Below, piece by piece: positions 10,191 through 19,011 of a stretch of DNA of 64,000 bases. The stretch's first letter is position 1. The number at the start of each line of letters is the position of its first letter. A program made the position numbers and the translations under genes. The notes beneath the pieces are model-generated. The model was not told the DNA's origin. It searched no databases and worked only from the letters and a program-made list of their open reading frames with translations. The stretch comes from Chloroflexota bacterium (GTDB lineage: Bacteria > Chloroflexota > Anaerolineae > VGOG01): assembly GCA_030611885.1 (NCBI GenBank), contig JAUWOY010000002.1:1-64000 (forward strand). Reading direction: 5' to 3'.

Positions 10191-10520
10191 ATGAAATTCA
10201 TTGTCAGCGTTGTGAACAGAGATGACGCCCTGCCGTTGGTTGATGTCCTGGTTACAAATGGATACCGGGTCACCACATTCAAAACCGCTGGAGGATTTCT
10301 ACGTAAAGAGAACGTGACGCTCTTCACCTGCGTGGAAGATGAGCAGGTGGAGGAGGTCGTCCGTTTGATCCATGACAACTGCCACGCCCGCATCCAGCGT
10401 GTGGGGTCTTTGCCCCCGGTGATGGAAGCGGGAGAGTCGTACGTTCTGGCCACCGAGGAGGTGGAGGTGGGCGGCGCGGTGATCTTTGTGCTCGACGTTG
10501 CGCAGTTCTTGAAGGCCTAG
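10191..10520 (+). CDS. PII-like cyclic-di-AMP receptor (PstA/DarA family)
   Basis: A 109-aa protein of the former DUF970 family. The ferredoxin-like PII fold shows as MKFIVSVVNRDDA at the start. The GGFLRKENVTLF segment corresponds to the family's conserved GGFLR-x-N-T-T loop, which contacts c-di-AMP in Gram-positive homologues. Length matches the family. It starts 20 nt after atpG and may share its transcript, so it could report potassium or osmotic status to energy metabolism. That link is inference. Confidence 0.8.
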   Translation: MKFIVSVVNRDDALPLVDVLVTNGYRVTTFKTAGGFLRKENVTLFTCVEDEQVEEVVRLIHDNCHARIQRVGSLPPVMEAGESYVLATEEVEVGGAVIFVLDVAQFLKA

Positions 10521-10563
10521 GCCAGGGGTTCATTTTGGGCTCTTTTTGGTTGCACGAGCAAGC

Positions 10564-10592
10564 TTGCCTTCAAAGAAAAGGTATGATATAAT
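10564..10592 (+). promoter_or_regulatory. Promoter of gap
   Basis: TTGCCT at 10564-10569 and TATAAT at 10587-10592 are separated by 17 nt. Transcription would begin about 35-40 nt before the gap ATG. Confidence 0.65.
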
Positions 10593-10636
10593 ATTGCAGC
10601 GTGACATTTATAACAACTCAACGAAGGAGGAGTCAA

Positions 10637-11644
10637 ATGACAGTCAAAGTCGGTATCAACGGTTTCGGGCGCATCGGGCGACAGTCCTTTAAGGCTATGC
10701 TGGACTACTACCCCGATGAGTTGGAGGTGGTGGCGGTCAACGACATCGGCGATCTGCCCACCATGGCTCACCTCCTCAAGTACGACTCTAACTACGGCCG
10801 CTTCCCCGGCACTATCGAGGTGAAGGACGACGCCCTGGTGGTCAATGGCAGAGTGACCAAATTCCTCTGCGAGCGCGATCCAGCCCAGCTTCCCTGGGGC
10901 GAGCTGGGGGTGGATTACGTCCTCGAATCAACCGGCATCTTCAGGGAGAGGGAGAAGGCGGCCAAGCACCTGCAGGCGGGAGCCAAGAAGGTGGTCATCT
11001 CCGCTCCGGCCAAGGGCCCCGACATCACCATCGTCCTGGGGGTGAACGAGGACTGGTACGACCCGGACAAGCACCACATCATCTCCAATGCTTCCTGCAC
11101 CACCAACTGCATCGCGCCGGTGATGAAGGTGCTCTGCGACAAGTTCGGTGTCGAGAAAGCCCTGATGACCACCACCCATTCCTACACCACCGACCAGCGC
11201 ATCCTGGACCTGCCGCACAAGAAGTTGGAAAGGGCAAGGGCGGCGGCGCTGAACATCATCCCCACCACTACGGGGGCGGCCATAGCCACGACCATAGTAA
11301 TTCCAGAGCTTAAGGGCAAGTTCCACGGCATAGCCATGCGCGTCCCCACCCCCACCGTCTCTGTCATAGACGTCGTTGCCCTGCTGGGGAAGGATGCAGC
11401 GAAGGAGGACCTCATTGATGCCTTCAAGGAGGCGGCTGAAGGTCCGATGGAGGGCCTACTTGGTGTCTGTGAGGAGCCCTTGGTCTCCATTGATTTCAAG
11501 GGCGATCCCCGCTCGGCCATCGTTGACGCCCTCTCCACCATGGTCATAGAGGGCAACCTGGTGAAGGTGTTGGCCTGGTACGACAACGAGTGGGCCTACG
11601 CCTGCCGGGTGGCCGACCTGTTCCACTACATCGCCGGCAAATAG
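10637..11644 (+). CDS. gap: Glyceraldehyde-3-phosphate dehydrogenase
   Basis: A 335-aa glycolytic enzyme that oxidises and phosphorylates glyceraldehyde 3-phosphate. It has the NAD-binding [10 protein letters not shown], the catalytic SNASCTTNC (Cys about residue 155), and the C-terminal WYDNEWAY. Length is normal. The ATG at 10637 sits 7 nt after AAGGAGGAG. The track ORF adds 12 upstream residues from a GTG. It has its own promoter, separate from the N-ATPase cluster. Confidence 0.96.
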   Translation: MTVKVGINGFGRIGRQSFKAMLDYYPDELEVVAVNDIGDLPTMAHLLKYDSNYGRFPGTIEVKDDALVVNGRVTKFLCERDPAQLPWGELGVDYVLESTGIFREREKAAKHLQAGAKKVVISAPAKGPDITIVLGVNEDWYDPDKHHIISNASCTTNCIAPVMKVLCDKFGVEKALMTTTHSYTTDQRILDLPHKKLERARAAALNIIPTTTGAAIATTIVIPELKGKFHGIAMRVPTPTVSVIDVVALLGKDAAKEDLIDAFKEAAEGPMEGLLGVCEEPLVSIDFKGDPRSAIVDALSTMVIEGNLVKVLAWYDNEWAYACRVADLFHYIAGK

Positions 11645-11661
11645 CGGAGGCAAGAGGCAAG

Positions 11662-11976
11662 GTGGAAGCGATAGATCACGGCCTGATGATGGATACCCCC
11701 TTTCTGCGCCGCATCCGCGAAGAGGCGCGTGTCGAGGGACGGACGGTGGGATGGGCCGAGGGACAGACTGAGGGACGGGTCGAAGGCCGTGTCGAAGGGC
11801 TGATAGAAGCGATCTTGGAGGTGTTAACCACTCATCCGGATCTATCGGTGCAAACCTATCGTCAACTGGAATACCAACTTTCGACAATTACCGACCCAGG
11901 CCGGCTGCGAGACCTCTTGCAAGCGGCCATCCGGGCCACCGATGTCGCCGACTTTGAGCGAGCGCTGGAGACGTAG
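11662..11976 (+). CDS. Hypothetical protein with Gly/Glu-rich repeats
   Basis: About 104 aa with a repetitive middle (EGRTVGWAEGQTEGRVEGRVEG) followed by a helical C-terminus. This layout resembles the C-terminal tail of Rpn/PD-(D/E)XK transposase-like proteins, so it may be the remnant of a longer gene whose nuclease part is lost. GTG 11662 with GGAGG 11 nt upstream, or ATG 11686/11689, could start it. It lies 17 nt after gap. Confidence 0.5.
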   Translation: MEAIDHGLMMDTPFLRRIREEARVEGRTVGWAEGQTEGRVEGRVEGLIEAILEVLTTHPDLSVQTYRQLEYQLSTITDPGRLRDLLQAAIRATDVADFERALET

Positions 11977-12028
11977 ATTAGGCGCGGTTTTCTTTGGTGG
12001 GTAAGACGCAAGGGGCAGGAGGCAAGGA

Positions 12029-12313
12029 GTGCGTGTCCACGTGGAACTTCTGGGGCTTTCCAGACTCGCAGCAGGGGTAAAAGAAATTGCGTTAGATTTG
12101 GAAGAGGGCACGACGTTTCGTGACATTGTGCGCATGCTGGGCACCAGGTACCCGAAAATGATCGGGAACGTGATCCAGCCCGATGGCGAGACGTTGCAGA
12201 CTCCCAACATCTTCAATCTGAACGCCAGGCGAATGATCCAGGCGAGTCAGATGGATGACAGCCCCAGCGAGGGTGATCGAATCATATTGATGTCTATATC
12301 AGCAGGAGGTTAA
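12029..12313 (+). CDS. MoaD/ThiS-like ubiquitin-fold protein
   Basis: A 94-aa beta-grasp protein ending in the diagnostic Gly-Gly (ISAGG), the site that is thiocarboxylated in sulfur carriers. It starts at a GTG behind AAGGAG and ends 3 nt before the aldehyde oxidoreductase gene. Such MoaD-like genes commonly accompany tungstopterin AOR enzymes and probably help to make the pterin cofactor. Confidence 0.82.
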   Translation: MRVHVELLGLSRLAAGVKEIALDLEEGTTFRDIVRMLGTRYPKMIGNVIQPDGETLQTPNIFNLNARRMIQASQMDDSPSEGDRIILMSISAGG

Positions 12314-12316
12314 ACT

Positions 12317-14203
12317 ATGTATGGCTACAGTGGTAAGATTCTTCACCTTGATCTAACCACCCGCAAGACTTGGATCGAATCCAAGCCAGAGGAGTGGTAC
12401 AAGATCTACATCGGCGGTGTGTCTATGGCCAGCCGGCTTTGCTGGGAGAACATCGAGGTAGGATGTGACCCGCTTTCGCCGGGCAACCCGATTTGCATCG
12501 CCAACGGCCTCTTCGCCGGGACGCCGGTACCGGTGGGAGGGAAATACGGCATAGCGTCCAAGTCACCGTTGACCGGCTTCATCGGCGATAGCCTCTGCGG
12601 GAGTTGGTTCTCGGTTGCGTTCAAGCGCACCGGGTGGGATGGCTTCGTCATCCACGGGGCCAGCGAGGATTGGGTCAACGTCTTTATTGACGACGACCGG
12701 GTCGAGTTCCGCGATGCTTCTCATCTGTTGGGCCTGGGAACCTACGAGACCGAGGAGGCCATCCGGGAGGAGATGGGCGATGACCAGGTACGCTCGGCGA
12801 CCATCGGCCCGGCGGGTGAGAAGCTGGTGCGCGTGGCCAATGTGACCAACGACGGCCGCCAGGCTGGACGCACCGGGCACGGCGCGGTGTGGGGGTCCAA
12901 GAAACTCAAGGCCCTCTCGGTGCGAGGTACGCAAGGCATTCGCGTGGCCGATCCGGATGAGCTGCTGAAGTTGTCTTATGAGATCGTCCAGGCAGCCCAG
13001 GGGCCGCACACCCAGAAGTATCGCGTTTTGGGCACGGTCGCCAACGTGCTCAACATGAACCGCCTGGGGCTGCTCCCCACGCGCAACTATCAGCAGGGTG
13101 TGTTTGAGTACGCCGAGTTGATGAGCGGCGAGTACCTGCACGAACATTACAACGTCAAGACCATCGCCTGCGCCCAGTGCCCCATCGCCTGCGAGCAGAT
13201 GTCCCGCGCCAAAGATGGGCCGTATGCCGGGGCGATGACCGGCATTGACTACGAGTGCCTGTACGCGGTCGGTACCAACTGCGGCTTGAAAGACCTGCAG
13301 GCGGCGATCAAAGCTATTGACGTCTGCGACCGCGGCGGCATAGACGCGATGAGCACCGGTGTGACCATCTCCTGGGCGATGGAGACCTTCGAGCGAGGTA
13401 TCTTTACTAAAGAGGACTTCAAGTGCGCCAAGTACCCCGACGGCTTTGAGCCCTATTTCGGCGACGGCGAGGCAGTGGTGACGCTGGCCGAGATGATCCG
13501 CGACCGCGAGGGAATCGGCGATCTGTTGTCCGAGGGCACCAAGCGGGCCAGTGCCCAGGTTGACGAAGAGCGCGGCACAGAGACCTACCAATGGGCTATG
13601 AACATCAAGGGATTAGAGTGTCCCGGCTACGATGCGCGCGGGCTCAAGACCTTTGCCCTGGGGCTGGCGGTGGGCACGCGCGGCGCTTGTCACAACCGGA
13701 CGGCGGCCTACGACCCCGACATCAAGGGAGAGGTGGACCGCTTCAGCGTTGACGAGACCCGTGGCAAACTGGCCAAGGGCACCGAGGAGTACGCCGCCGT
13801 GTACGACACGCTGCCGCTGTGCAAGTTCATCCGTCGCTGCTTCACCGGCAAGGCCGACCGGGCGGGCGCGTGGCCAGCCATCGCCAACTTGATCAACGCC
13901 ACCACGGGCTGGGAGTTTGACTACGATGCCGTGGACCTGATCGGCGAACGGGCCTTTACGATCAAAAAGGCCTTCAACATCCGCGAAGGGTGGACTCGTG
14001 CGGACGACCACCTGCCCTACCGTTGGCAGCACGACCCGATGAAAGAGGGCCCCTCTGCCGGGCACGTGGTGTCCGAGGAGGAACTGGAGTATATGAAGGA
14101 CCTGTACTACGAGGCCAAAGGTTGGACCAAGGACGGGCAAATCCCCAAGGAAAAACTGATCGCATTGGGGATGGAAGACGTCGCCGAAGAGATCGGAGTA
14201 TAG
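12317..14203 (+). CDS. aor: Aldehyde:ferredoxin oxidoreductase, tungsten-containing
   Basis: A 628-aa AOR-family enzyme that oxidises an aldehyde to the acid with ferredoxin as acceptor. The N-terminal tungstopterin domain has LDLTTRKT and GGKYGIASKSPLTGF. The [4Fe-4S] motif CAQCPIAC (about residues 287-294) is complete, with a distal Cys in LPLCKF. The family also includes benzoyl-CoA reductase BamB and acid-reducing enzymes, so the substrate is open. It is flanked by a MoaD-like gene (3 nt before) and a four-cluster ferredoxin (9 nt after). Confidence 0.92.
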   Translation: MYGYSGKILHLDLTTRKTWIESKPEEWYKIYIGGVSMASRLCWENIEVGCDPLSPGNPICIANGLFAGTPVPVGGKYGIASKSPLTGFIGDSLCGSWFSVAFKRTGWDGFVIHGASEDWVNVFIDDDRVEFRDASHLLGLGTYETEEAIREEMGDDQVRSATIGPAGEKLVRVANVTNDGRQAGRTGHGAVWGSKKLKALSVRGTQGIRVADPDELLKLSYEIVQAAQGPHTQKYRVLGTVANVLNMNRLGLLPTRNYQQGVFEYAELMSGEYLHEHYNVKTIACAQCPIACEQMSRAKDGPYAGAMTGIDYECLYAVGTNCGLKDLQAAIKAIDVCDRGGIDAMSTGVTISWAMETFERGIFTKEDFKCAKYPDGFEPYFGDGEAVVTLAEMIRDREGIGDLLSEGTKRASAQVDEERGTETYQWAMNIKGLECPGYDARGLKTFALGLAVGTRGACHNRTAAYDPDIKGEVDRFSVDETRGKLAKGTEEYAAVYDTLPLCKFIRRCFTGKADRAGAWPAIANLINATTGWEFDYDAVDLIGERAFTIKKAFNIREGWTRADDHLPYRWQHDPMKEGPSAGHVVSEEELEYMKDLYYEAKGWTKDGQIPKEKLIALGMEDVAEEIGV

Positions 14204-14212
14204 GAGAGACCA

Positions 14213-14704
14213 ATGCCTGTATCAACTTCCAAGTACCAATACATCACGTGTGACCCGAGCAAGTGTGTGGGCTGTCAGTTGTGCGAGTACATCTGCTCAT
14301 ACACCAAGACGGGTGAGTTCAACACCTATCGCAGCCGTATCCGCACGGTGCGGGCAGAGGAAATCCTGATCGTATCCGTGGCTTGCCGCACGTGTGAGGA
14401 CGCGCCTTGTGTCATCGCCTGTCCGCGCGACGCGCTGTCTCAGGATCCGATCACCGGCATCATCCGCATAGACGCCAGTCGCTGCGACGGCTGTGCCTGG
14501 TGCATCGAGGCCTGCGACTTCGGCGCGATCTTGATCAACCCGGAGACCAAGCTGGCCGAGATCTGCGACCTGTGCGAAGACCAGGAAGATGGGCCGCAGT
14601 GCGTCAAGTGGTGTCCCAAGGATGCGCTCGAACTCACCACGCCCGACCGGCGCGCGCAACGGGCACGTCGCAAGCTGGCTATCGAGGAAGTGCTTGGCCG
14701 GTAG
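14213..14704 (+). CDS. Polyferredoxin partner of AOR (4[4Fe-4S])
   Basis: A 163-aa iron-sulfur subunit of the HycB/DmsB/AorB type. Four Cys clusters are visible: CVGCQLCEYIC, CRTCEDAPCVIACP, CDGCAWCIEACD and CDLCEDQEDGPQCVKWCP. It should carry electrons from AOR to ferredoxin or to the Hdr/Flx complex encoded 9 kb downstream. It is the last gene before the first attC-rich block, so that block may have separated it from the hdr cluster. Confidence 0.88.
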   Translation: MPVSTSKYQYITCDPSKCVGCQLCEYICSYTKTGEFNTYRSRIRTVRAEEILIVSVACRTCEDAPCVIACPRDALSQDPITGIIRIDASRCDGCAWCIEACDFGAILINPETKLAEICDLCEDQEDGPQCVKWCPKDALELTTPDRRAQRARRKLAIEEVLGR

Positions 14705-14725
14705 GAGCAAGGGCTGAGCCCACCG

Positions 14726-14850
14726 TCGCCGCCGGTTATCGTGCTTTTTTCTAAGGCGCGATGGCCGGCGGGGTGCTGTACATTCAGGCCCATCGTGCAA
14801 GTGCTTACGTTAAACCCGCGTGCCGCCGAGCTCTGGCGCGATGGTTTTTT
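14726..14850 (+). other. Degenerate attC-like edge of cassette block 1
   Basis: CAAGTGCTTACGTTAAACCC then GCCGCCGAGCTCTGGCG matches, with changes, the right half of the attC at 21804-21933 (ACGTTAAACCC then GGCTGAGCTCCAG). The terminal GTTAGGC core is lost. It marks the probable left limit of the cassette array. The ORF track line 14761-14958 is not convincing as a gene. Confidence 0.4.
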
Positions 14851-14861
14851 GTTATGGATAA

Positions 14862-14912
14862 TACCCCAAATTGGGTGATTAGGTGGAAAAATGTCCGCCC
14901 ATTAGGCGGCAC
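14862..14912. repeat. Single copy of a double-palindrome element
   Basis: CCCCAAATTGGG followed by AGGTGGAAAAATGTCCGCC. The same two-palindrome unit recurs as a 41-nt tandem array at 52692-52858. Here it lies in the leader of the PIG-L cassette. Confidence 0.65.
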
Positions 14913-14961
14913 TCAGCCACTTGGCACAACTGAGTTGGGCAAAGAGGTGAGGAGGTGAATC

Positions 14962-15615
14962 ATGAACGCCCTCGTGGTTGTTGCACACGATGACGATGCT
15001 GTCTTGTGGATGGGAGGCACTATCTGTCATCTCAGCGATTGGAATTGGCACGTAATTTCGATGTGCAATCAGCGCAATGATGTACGTAGACGTTATTTCG
15101 AAGAGACATGCAGCAAGTTAGGCGCGAGGGCTTATGCCTTCGATTTTTTTGACTATCAAGACAGCAATGCGGCAGCTATGAGGAATTCTATTTCTGACAT
15201 GAAGCAAACCCTACTGCAGGTTGCGGGAGCGATGAAATACGACTATGTTTTTACCCACAGCCGCGACCCAAATGGAGAATACGGACCCCATGCCAACCAC
15301 CACGAGGTTTGTGGGGTGGTAAGATCATTGGTCTCTGAAGGTCAATTGGTTGAGAATAGAAATAGGCTTGCTTACTTCTGCTATTACCCGATCTATGGAC
15401 TGAGTGGTCGTGGCACTGTGGCAAGACAAGATGCCCACTATTACTTCCAGTTGACCTATAGCGACTTAGCCTTAAAAGTGGAGTTGATACGGTCTCATAC
15501 AACGGCCATTGTGAATAACCTTGAACGTGATTTAGGTGCGCCGTGTCCTAATCCGGAGGCTTTTGAAGGAGACGAACTGAGTTTGCCACACCCATTCATA
15601 GAGAGGCATGGGTAG
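14962..15615 (+). CDS. PIG-L/LmbE-family N-acetylglucosaminyl deacetylase
   Basis: A 217-aa zinc deacetylase-like protein. VVAHDDDAVLWMGG gives the AHxDD metal motif, and PHANHHEV gives the distal HxxH-type ligands. Members remove acetyl groups from N-acetylglucosaminyl lipids or conjugates. It has a strong GGAGGTG site and sits alone in the first attC-rich block, so it is a probable gene cassette. Base composition is more AT-rich than the adjacent aor genes. The substrate is unknown. Confidence 0.85.
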   Translation: MNALVVVAHDDDAVLWMGGTICHLSDWNWHVISMCNQRNDVRRRYFEETCSKLGARAYAFDFFDYQDSNAAAMRNSISDMKQTLLQVAGAMKYDYVFTHSRDPNGEYGPHANHHEVCGVVRSLVSEGQLVENRNRLAYFCYYPIYGLSGRGTVARQDAHYYFQLTYSDLALKVELIRSHTTAIVNNLERDLGAPCPNPEAFEGDELSLPHPFIERHG

Positions 15616-15644
15616 CCGCTCGAATAATTTAAGGAGGTAAGAAG

Positions 15645-15821
15645 GTGGATTGGGTAGGACTGGCAATCAATATGGTCGGCCTCGTCTGGGCATACTTTGG
15701 GTACAAGCAGAACGAAGAATTAAAGAGATTAATTGTCACCGAAAAGAATATGATTCGCGATAGGATACTGGATTATGAGACAGACTTTGAAGTCGCGCCG
15801 GGATCAGATTCTCGCCGATAG
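15645..15821 (+). CDS. Small membrane protein (58 aa), possibly frameshifted
   Basis: The GTG start follows AAGGAGGTAAGAAG. The product has one N-terminal membrane helix (LAINMVGLVWAYFG) and a short charged tail. A second reading frame with a plausible coiled coil starts at 15775 and overlaps the end. One ancestral gene of about 95 aa broken by a frameshift is the simplest explanation. It was too short for the ORF track and lies in a cassette context. Confidence 0.45.
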   Translation: MDWVGLAINMVGLVWAYFGYKQNEELKRLIVTEKNMIRDRILDYETDFEVAPGSDSRR

Positions 15822-15933
15822 GGAGGCTTTTGACGACCCCAAGCGAAACCAAGTCCAAATTAGAATCGAAGACCTTGAGGGGATGATGGAAAACCTCCAG
15901 AGCTTTGCTGACCGATTGCAGGAGCCCAAATAA
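15775..15933 (+). CDS. Small coiled-coil ORF (52 aa), possible 3' half of the preceding gene
   Basis: ATG 15775 opens a 52-codon frame with helical, charged sequence (IEDLEGMMENLQSFADRLQE). It overlaps the 58-aa membrane ORF in another frame and has no ribosome site of its own. It may be the displaced C-terminus of that protein. Confidence 0.35.
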   Translation: MRQTLKSRRDQILADREAFDDPKRNQVQIRIEDLEGMMENLQSFADRLQEPK

Positions 15934-16018
15934 CGCACCTTGGGCGAATAAGGCCAGGCAGCACCTTTAGGACTCGTAATCCTTGGCATTGGTGTAGGTT
16001 GGAATATGCTCAGCCAGT

Positions 16019-16036
16019 GCCGCCTAACCAGTCGCT
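16019..16036 (+). other. Half attC-like site
   Basis: GCCGCCTAACCAGTCGCTG matches the R''-L'' half of the attC sites at 21804 and 22725. No clear GTTAGGC partner is present before the ATPase gene at 16172. The 240-nt gap between 15933 and 16172 shows nothing else. Confidence 0.45.
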
Positions 16037-16171
16037 GGTGTGCCCTGCTAAGCTGTCGCCTGCAAGCCGGGAGCGATTACACATTCGTGGTGATACTCAG
16101 TAGATTGTAGGAGCTCGCAGTGGATCGTCAGATTCGCTGTCTAGTTGCTGGATAGACGGAGGTGAAAGGCA

Positions 16172-19009
16172 ATGATTGTAGCCAACTATGATAGATCATG
16201 GGGTTACCTTTCCCATGAGCATAGGAGACTGGATGAAGAAGTCCAGCAGTTACTAAACAATTACGCGACTGGGCTACTAGAGGATTTGGCGTATGCCATT
16301 ATCGGAACGTATGGCGTTGGGAAAACCCAGTTTCTCTATCACGTTCACCAATGCGCCCTTAAAAGAGATATTGTTCCCTTGTACTTCCTTGCAGAAGATT
16401 TGTTTAGGGAAGTAATCACCGATGATGGCGAGGCATGGCTACCTGGGACTGTCTATAGTCTTATTGAAGGGAAAATCTCACAAGTACTGGATGGTCTATC
16501 CAACAAAGACGCTTCAGAGATTGGGAGGATCTTGGATCCTAGAGGAAAAATGAGGAAAGACTCCCCAAGAGTAATTGCGGAGGTCATAGACAAGTTCTCA
16601 GGAAGAGACTGCCAGAACATGCCAGTCCTATTGCTAGTTGATGAGTTGGAGGGTCAATATGGGATTCTTCAAGAGAAAGTCGAGACAATGGATAGAAGTC
16701 CTCTGCGAGACTGGCTTGAAAGTAGAACTCATCTTAAGTTCTTGGCGTTTGCCCCTGCTGGCATCTATGAACTTGGCGGTGCAGATAGGGGCCGAGTTAA
16801 GAGAAAGGTAATACCCCCCGCAGATGTCAAGTTCGTGCGAGACGCACTAATTGGAGATGCAGGTAGAAGCAATGCTTGCTGGTGGCTTTCCCGAGGGAAA
16901 GCGAGGCAGCTTTTCAAGACAGCTGAAACCCTTGAAAGATTGGGGAGTGAGCACATTCAAGATGCAGCAAGGGCCTCAAGAGTCATAAAATTAGAACTCG
17001 ATCCGATTGGTCAGCCACCGACGGAAGTACCACCAGCAGTTACAGACAAGATAAGTCCTTCAAAAATCCCCTTCTTGCTGAACCTAGCACCTATAGCCGG
17101 AGGAGGCAAAAGACAGTACATCATTGGGGTCCAGAGATTGGATACTGGAAAACTTGCCGAGAAGCTGATAGATGCGTTTGGGATAGGAAAGGACAATGCA
17201 ATACTAATCTCTGAATATTTCAAGAGGACGGTGAGTGCTCTATCTGATGCCGAATGGCTCACATACATCGATCAGGAGGATTTGCCAGAATTGTTCTGTC
17301 TTGTCTTGGACCATTTTCTTGAATACGAACATGGAAGTCCAGAGCTCTCAGAGACGTTCGGAGAAATACTAAGCCTATACGAAAGAAGTAAAAAAGAGCC
17401 TGCGGGAATGTATGGAACTATTGGAACATTGTGGGAACTAAGAGAATCTAAGTTTCAGTTACCACTCTCAGTAGAAGAAATACGAGAAGCATTCCCGTTT
17501 CCAACAATGAACCCAATGGTGAAGCATTATGTACCAGGTGAGATGAAGAAGCAATGGGAAGGGCGAGACTTACCTTTATGGAAGTGGGCAGAGGGGAATG
17601 TGACCATTCTCTTCTTTGCTTCAGCAAGAGATTTCGCAGCATATTTGGATACGGATGAATTCCTTTCGTCGTCTTTACCAGATGGGAAAGGGGTTTTGTC
17701 CCTTCTGCCATACGGAGAGGATTTGAAGAAAGAAGAACGGAAGCCTCTTTTCAGGTGGTTGGAGGAAAATGGTAAACTAAAAGTAATAAAGCTACAGCAT
17801 TTGCTCACTGACTTCCTGTTTAGTGCTTCAGGAGAACTTGCTGATATTCCAGGGAACCTGGACGAGACCTTGGAAGGTTTCAGGGAGGACAAAGGAGATA
17901 TTCTGCTGTCACGCAAAACGGAGATCTATTACAAAGCTCTGTGCGATACAACGAAGGACGAACTACCCAGGCCCAGGGTGATTTATAGAGGAGATCCCCC
18001 AGATGCTGCTACTGTGTGGGGAAAAACTCAAATGGGACATAGATCGATTGCGGTGAGTGGAATTGCTTTGGCATTCTATACTCTTAAACCAGAAGAACAA
18101 AACCTTCTGGTCAGCTTAAGAGAGCTTTTCAGAGGCGGTAAGGAAGGTAGAGGCATAGCTGATCTCCGTCATTTAATCTCTGGCAGAGGGGCCCCTGGCA
18201 GGGGAGGGCACACAAGGCTGCCGGATCGTCTATTACCGTATAGTGAAAAAGGAACCGGGATAAGAAACACAGAATACGTAGAAAGATTGAGATCCTATTG
18301 GCGGAGTGAGGAGATGGACAGGTTAGTGAAACTAGCGCGTATCCTTTCTCTCAATGACTTCTTGAAACTGCACCAGGACGAAGACGTAAACAGATTGCTT
18401 GAAGCTCTTTGGAGAAGCGTGAGAAAAGACTTTGAAGCAGAGGATTTAGACGTTTTCATCGCGGAACTGGAGCAGAACATTATCCCCGTTCTGCAGGACT
18501 GCCAGGTGTTGGATGAACAAGGGAGCGACTTTGACTTAAGTGGAATTGATTTTGGCGATTATGAGCGGCTAGTGAAATCTCTTCAAGGCTTTGAAAAGTT
18601 TTTGGAAGTGGTCAAGGCATCAGTTGAAGCTTCTCCCCTTGTTCACTCCATTGTATCAATTCTTGCTGAGACAATAACTGATATCGATGGTAACATAAGA
18701 ACTCTGAATGACTTGTCTAGCAAAGCCAAAAGGGCGATAGAGGATCTCAAAGAATCTGCTCAGTATCTAAAAAGAAACTTCTGGGAGTATGAGAGAGCTG
18801 TCAAATTCATCGGGCTAGAAGAGAAGGATATCAAGCAGATTATAGAGGAGAAACTGCGAATGAGTGGCACCCCTGACTTGCAAGCACTGGAAGAATCAGC
18901 ACGAGAGAGGAAAGGGTTCCTAGATGATGTCTCCACGTCACTCTCAAAATTAGATCGCAAATTGAGGGATTTAGGGGATTGCTTCGCAAGCATGAGAGGA
19001 GTTGAGTAA
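16172..19009 (+). CDS. Large P-loop ATPase of unknown system (945 aa)
   Basis: The N-terminal domain is a clear P-loop NTPase: Walker A GTYGVGKT at residues 45-52, Walker B VLLLVDELEG at about 152-161, and a sensor-like FLAFAPAG. The remaining ~700 residues match nothing I recognise. The last ~150 are helical and probably coiled coil. The layout resembles large ATPases of anti-phage systems (BrxC/PglY-like or STAND types), but I cannot assign a family. It starts behind GGAGGTGAAAGGCA and heads a tight four-gene operon (gaps of 2, 0 and 10 nt). The operon is AT-richer than the core genome and lies between attC-like sites. A defence role is inference. Confidence 0.8.
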   Translation: MIVANYDRSWGYLSHEHRRLDEEVQQLLNNYATGLLEDLAYAIIGTYGVGKTQFLYHVHQCALKRDIVPLYFLAEDLFREVITDDGEAWLPGTVYSLIEGKISQVLDGLSNKDASEIGRILDPRGKMRKDSPRVIAEVIDKFSGRDCQNMPVLLLVDELEGQYGILQEKVETMDRSPLRDWLESRTHLKFLAFAPAGIYELGGADRGRVKRKVIPPADVKFVRDALIGDAGRSNACWWLSRGKARQLFKTAETLERLGSEHIQDAARASRVIKLELDPIGQPPTEVPPAVTDKISPSKIPFLLNLAPIAGGGKRQYIIGVQRLDTGKLAEKLIDAFGIGKDNAILISEYFKRTVSALSDAEWLTYIDQEDLPELFCLVLDHFLEYEHGSPELSETFGEILSLYERSKKEPAGMYGTIGTLWELRESKFQLPLSVEEIREAFPFPTMNPMVKHYVPGEMKKQWEGRDLPLWKWAEGNVTILFFASARDFAAYLDTDEFLSSSLPDGKGVLSLLPYGEDLKKEERKPLFRWLEENGKLKVIKLQHLLTDFLFSASGELADIPGNLDETLEGFREDKGDILLSRKTEIYYKALCDTTKDELPRPRVIYRGDPPDAATVWGKTQMGHRSIAVSGIALAFYTLKPEEQNLLVSLRELFRGGKEGRGIADLRHLISGRGAPGRGGHTRLPDRLLPYSEKGTGIRNTEYVERLRSYWRSEEMDRLVKLARILSLNDFLKLHQDEDVNRLLEALWRSVRKDFEAEDLDVFIAELEQNIIPVLQDCQVLDEQGSDFDLSGIDFGDYERLVKSLQGFEKFLEVVKASVEASPLVHSIVSILAETITDIDGNIRTLNDLSSKAKRAIEDLKESAQYLKRNFWEYERAVKFIGLEEKDIKQIIEEKLRMSGTPDLQALEESARERKGFLDDVSTSLSKLDRKLRDLGDCFASMRGVE

Positions 19010-19011
19010 AA

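Noticed and set aside
14761-14958. 65-aa ORF between the AOR ferredoxin and PIG-L
   Set aside because: No ribosome site, repeat-derived composition and overlap with attC-like and palindrome sequence make it unlikely to be a gene.
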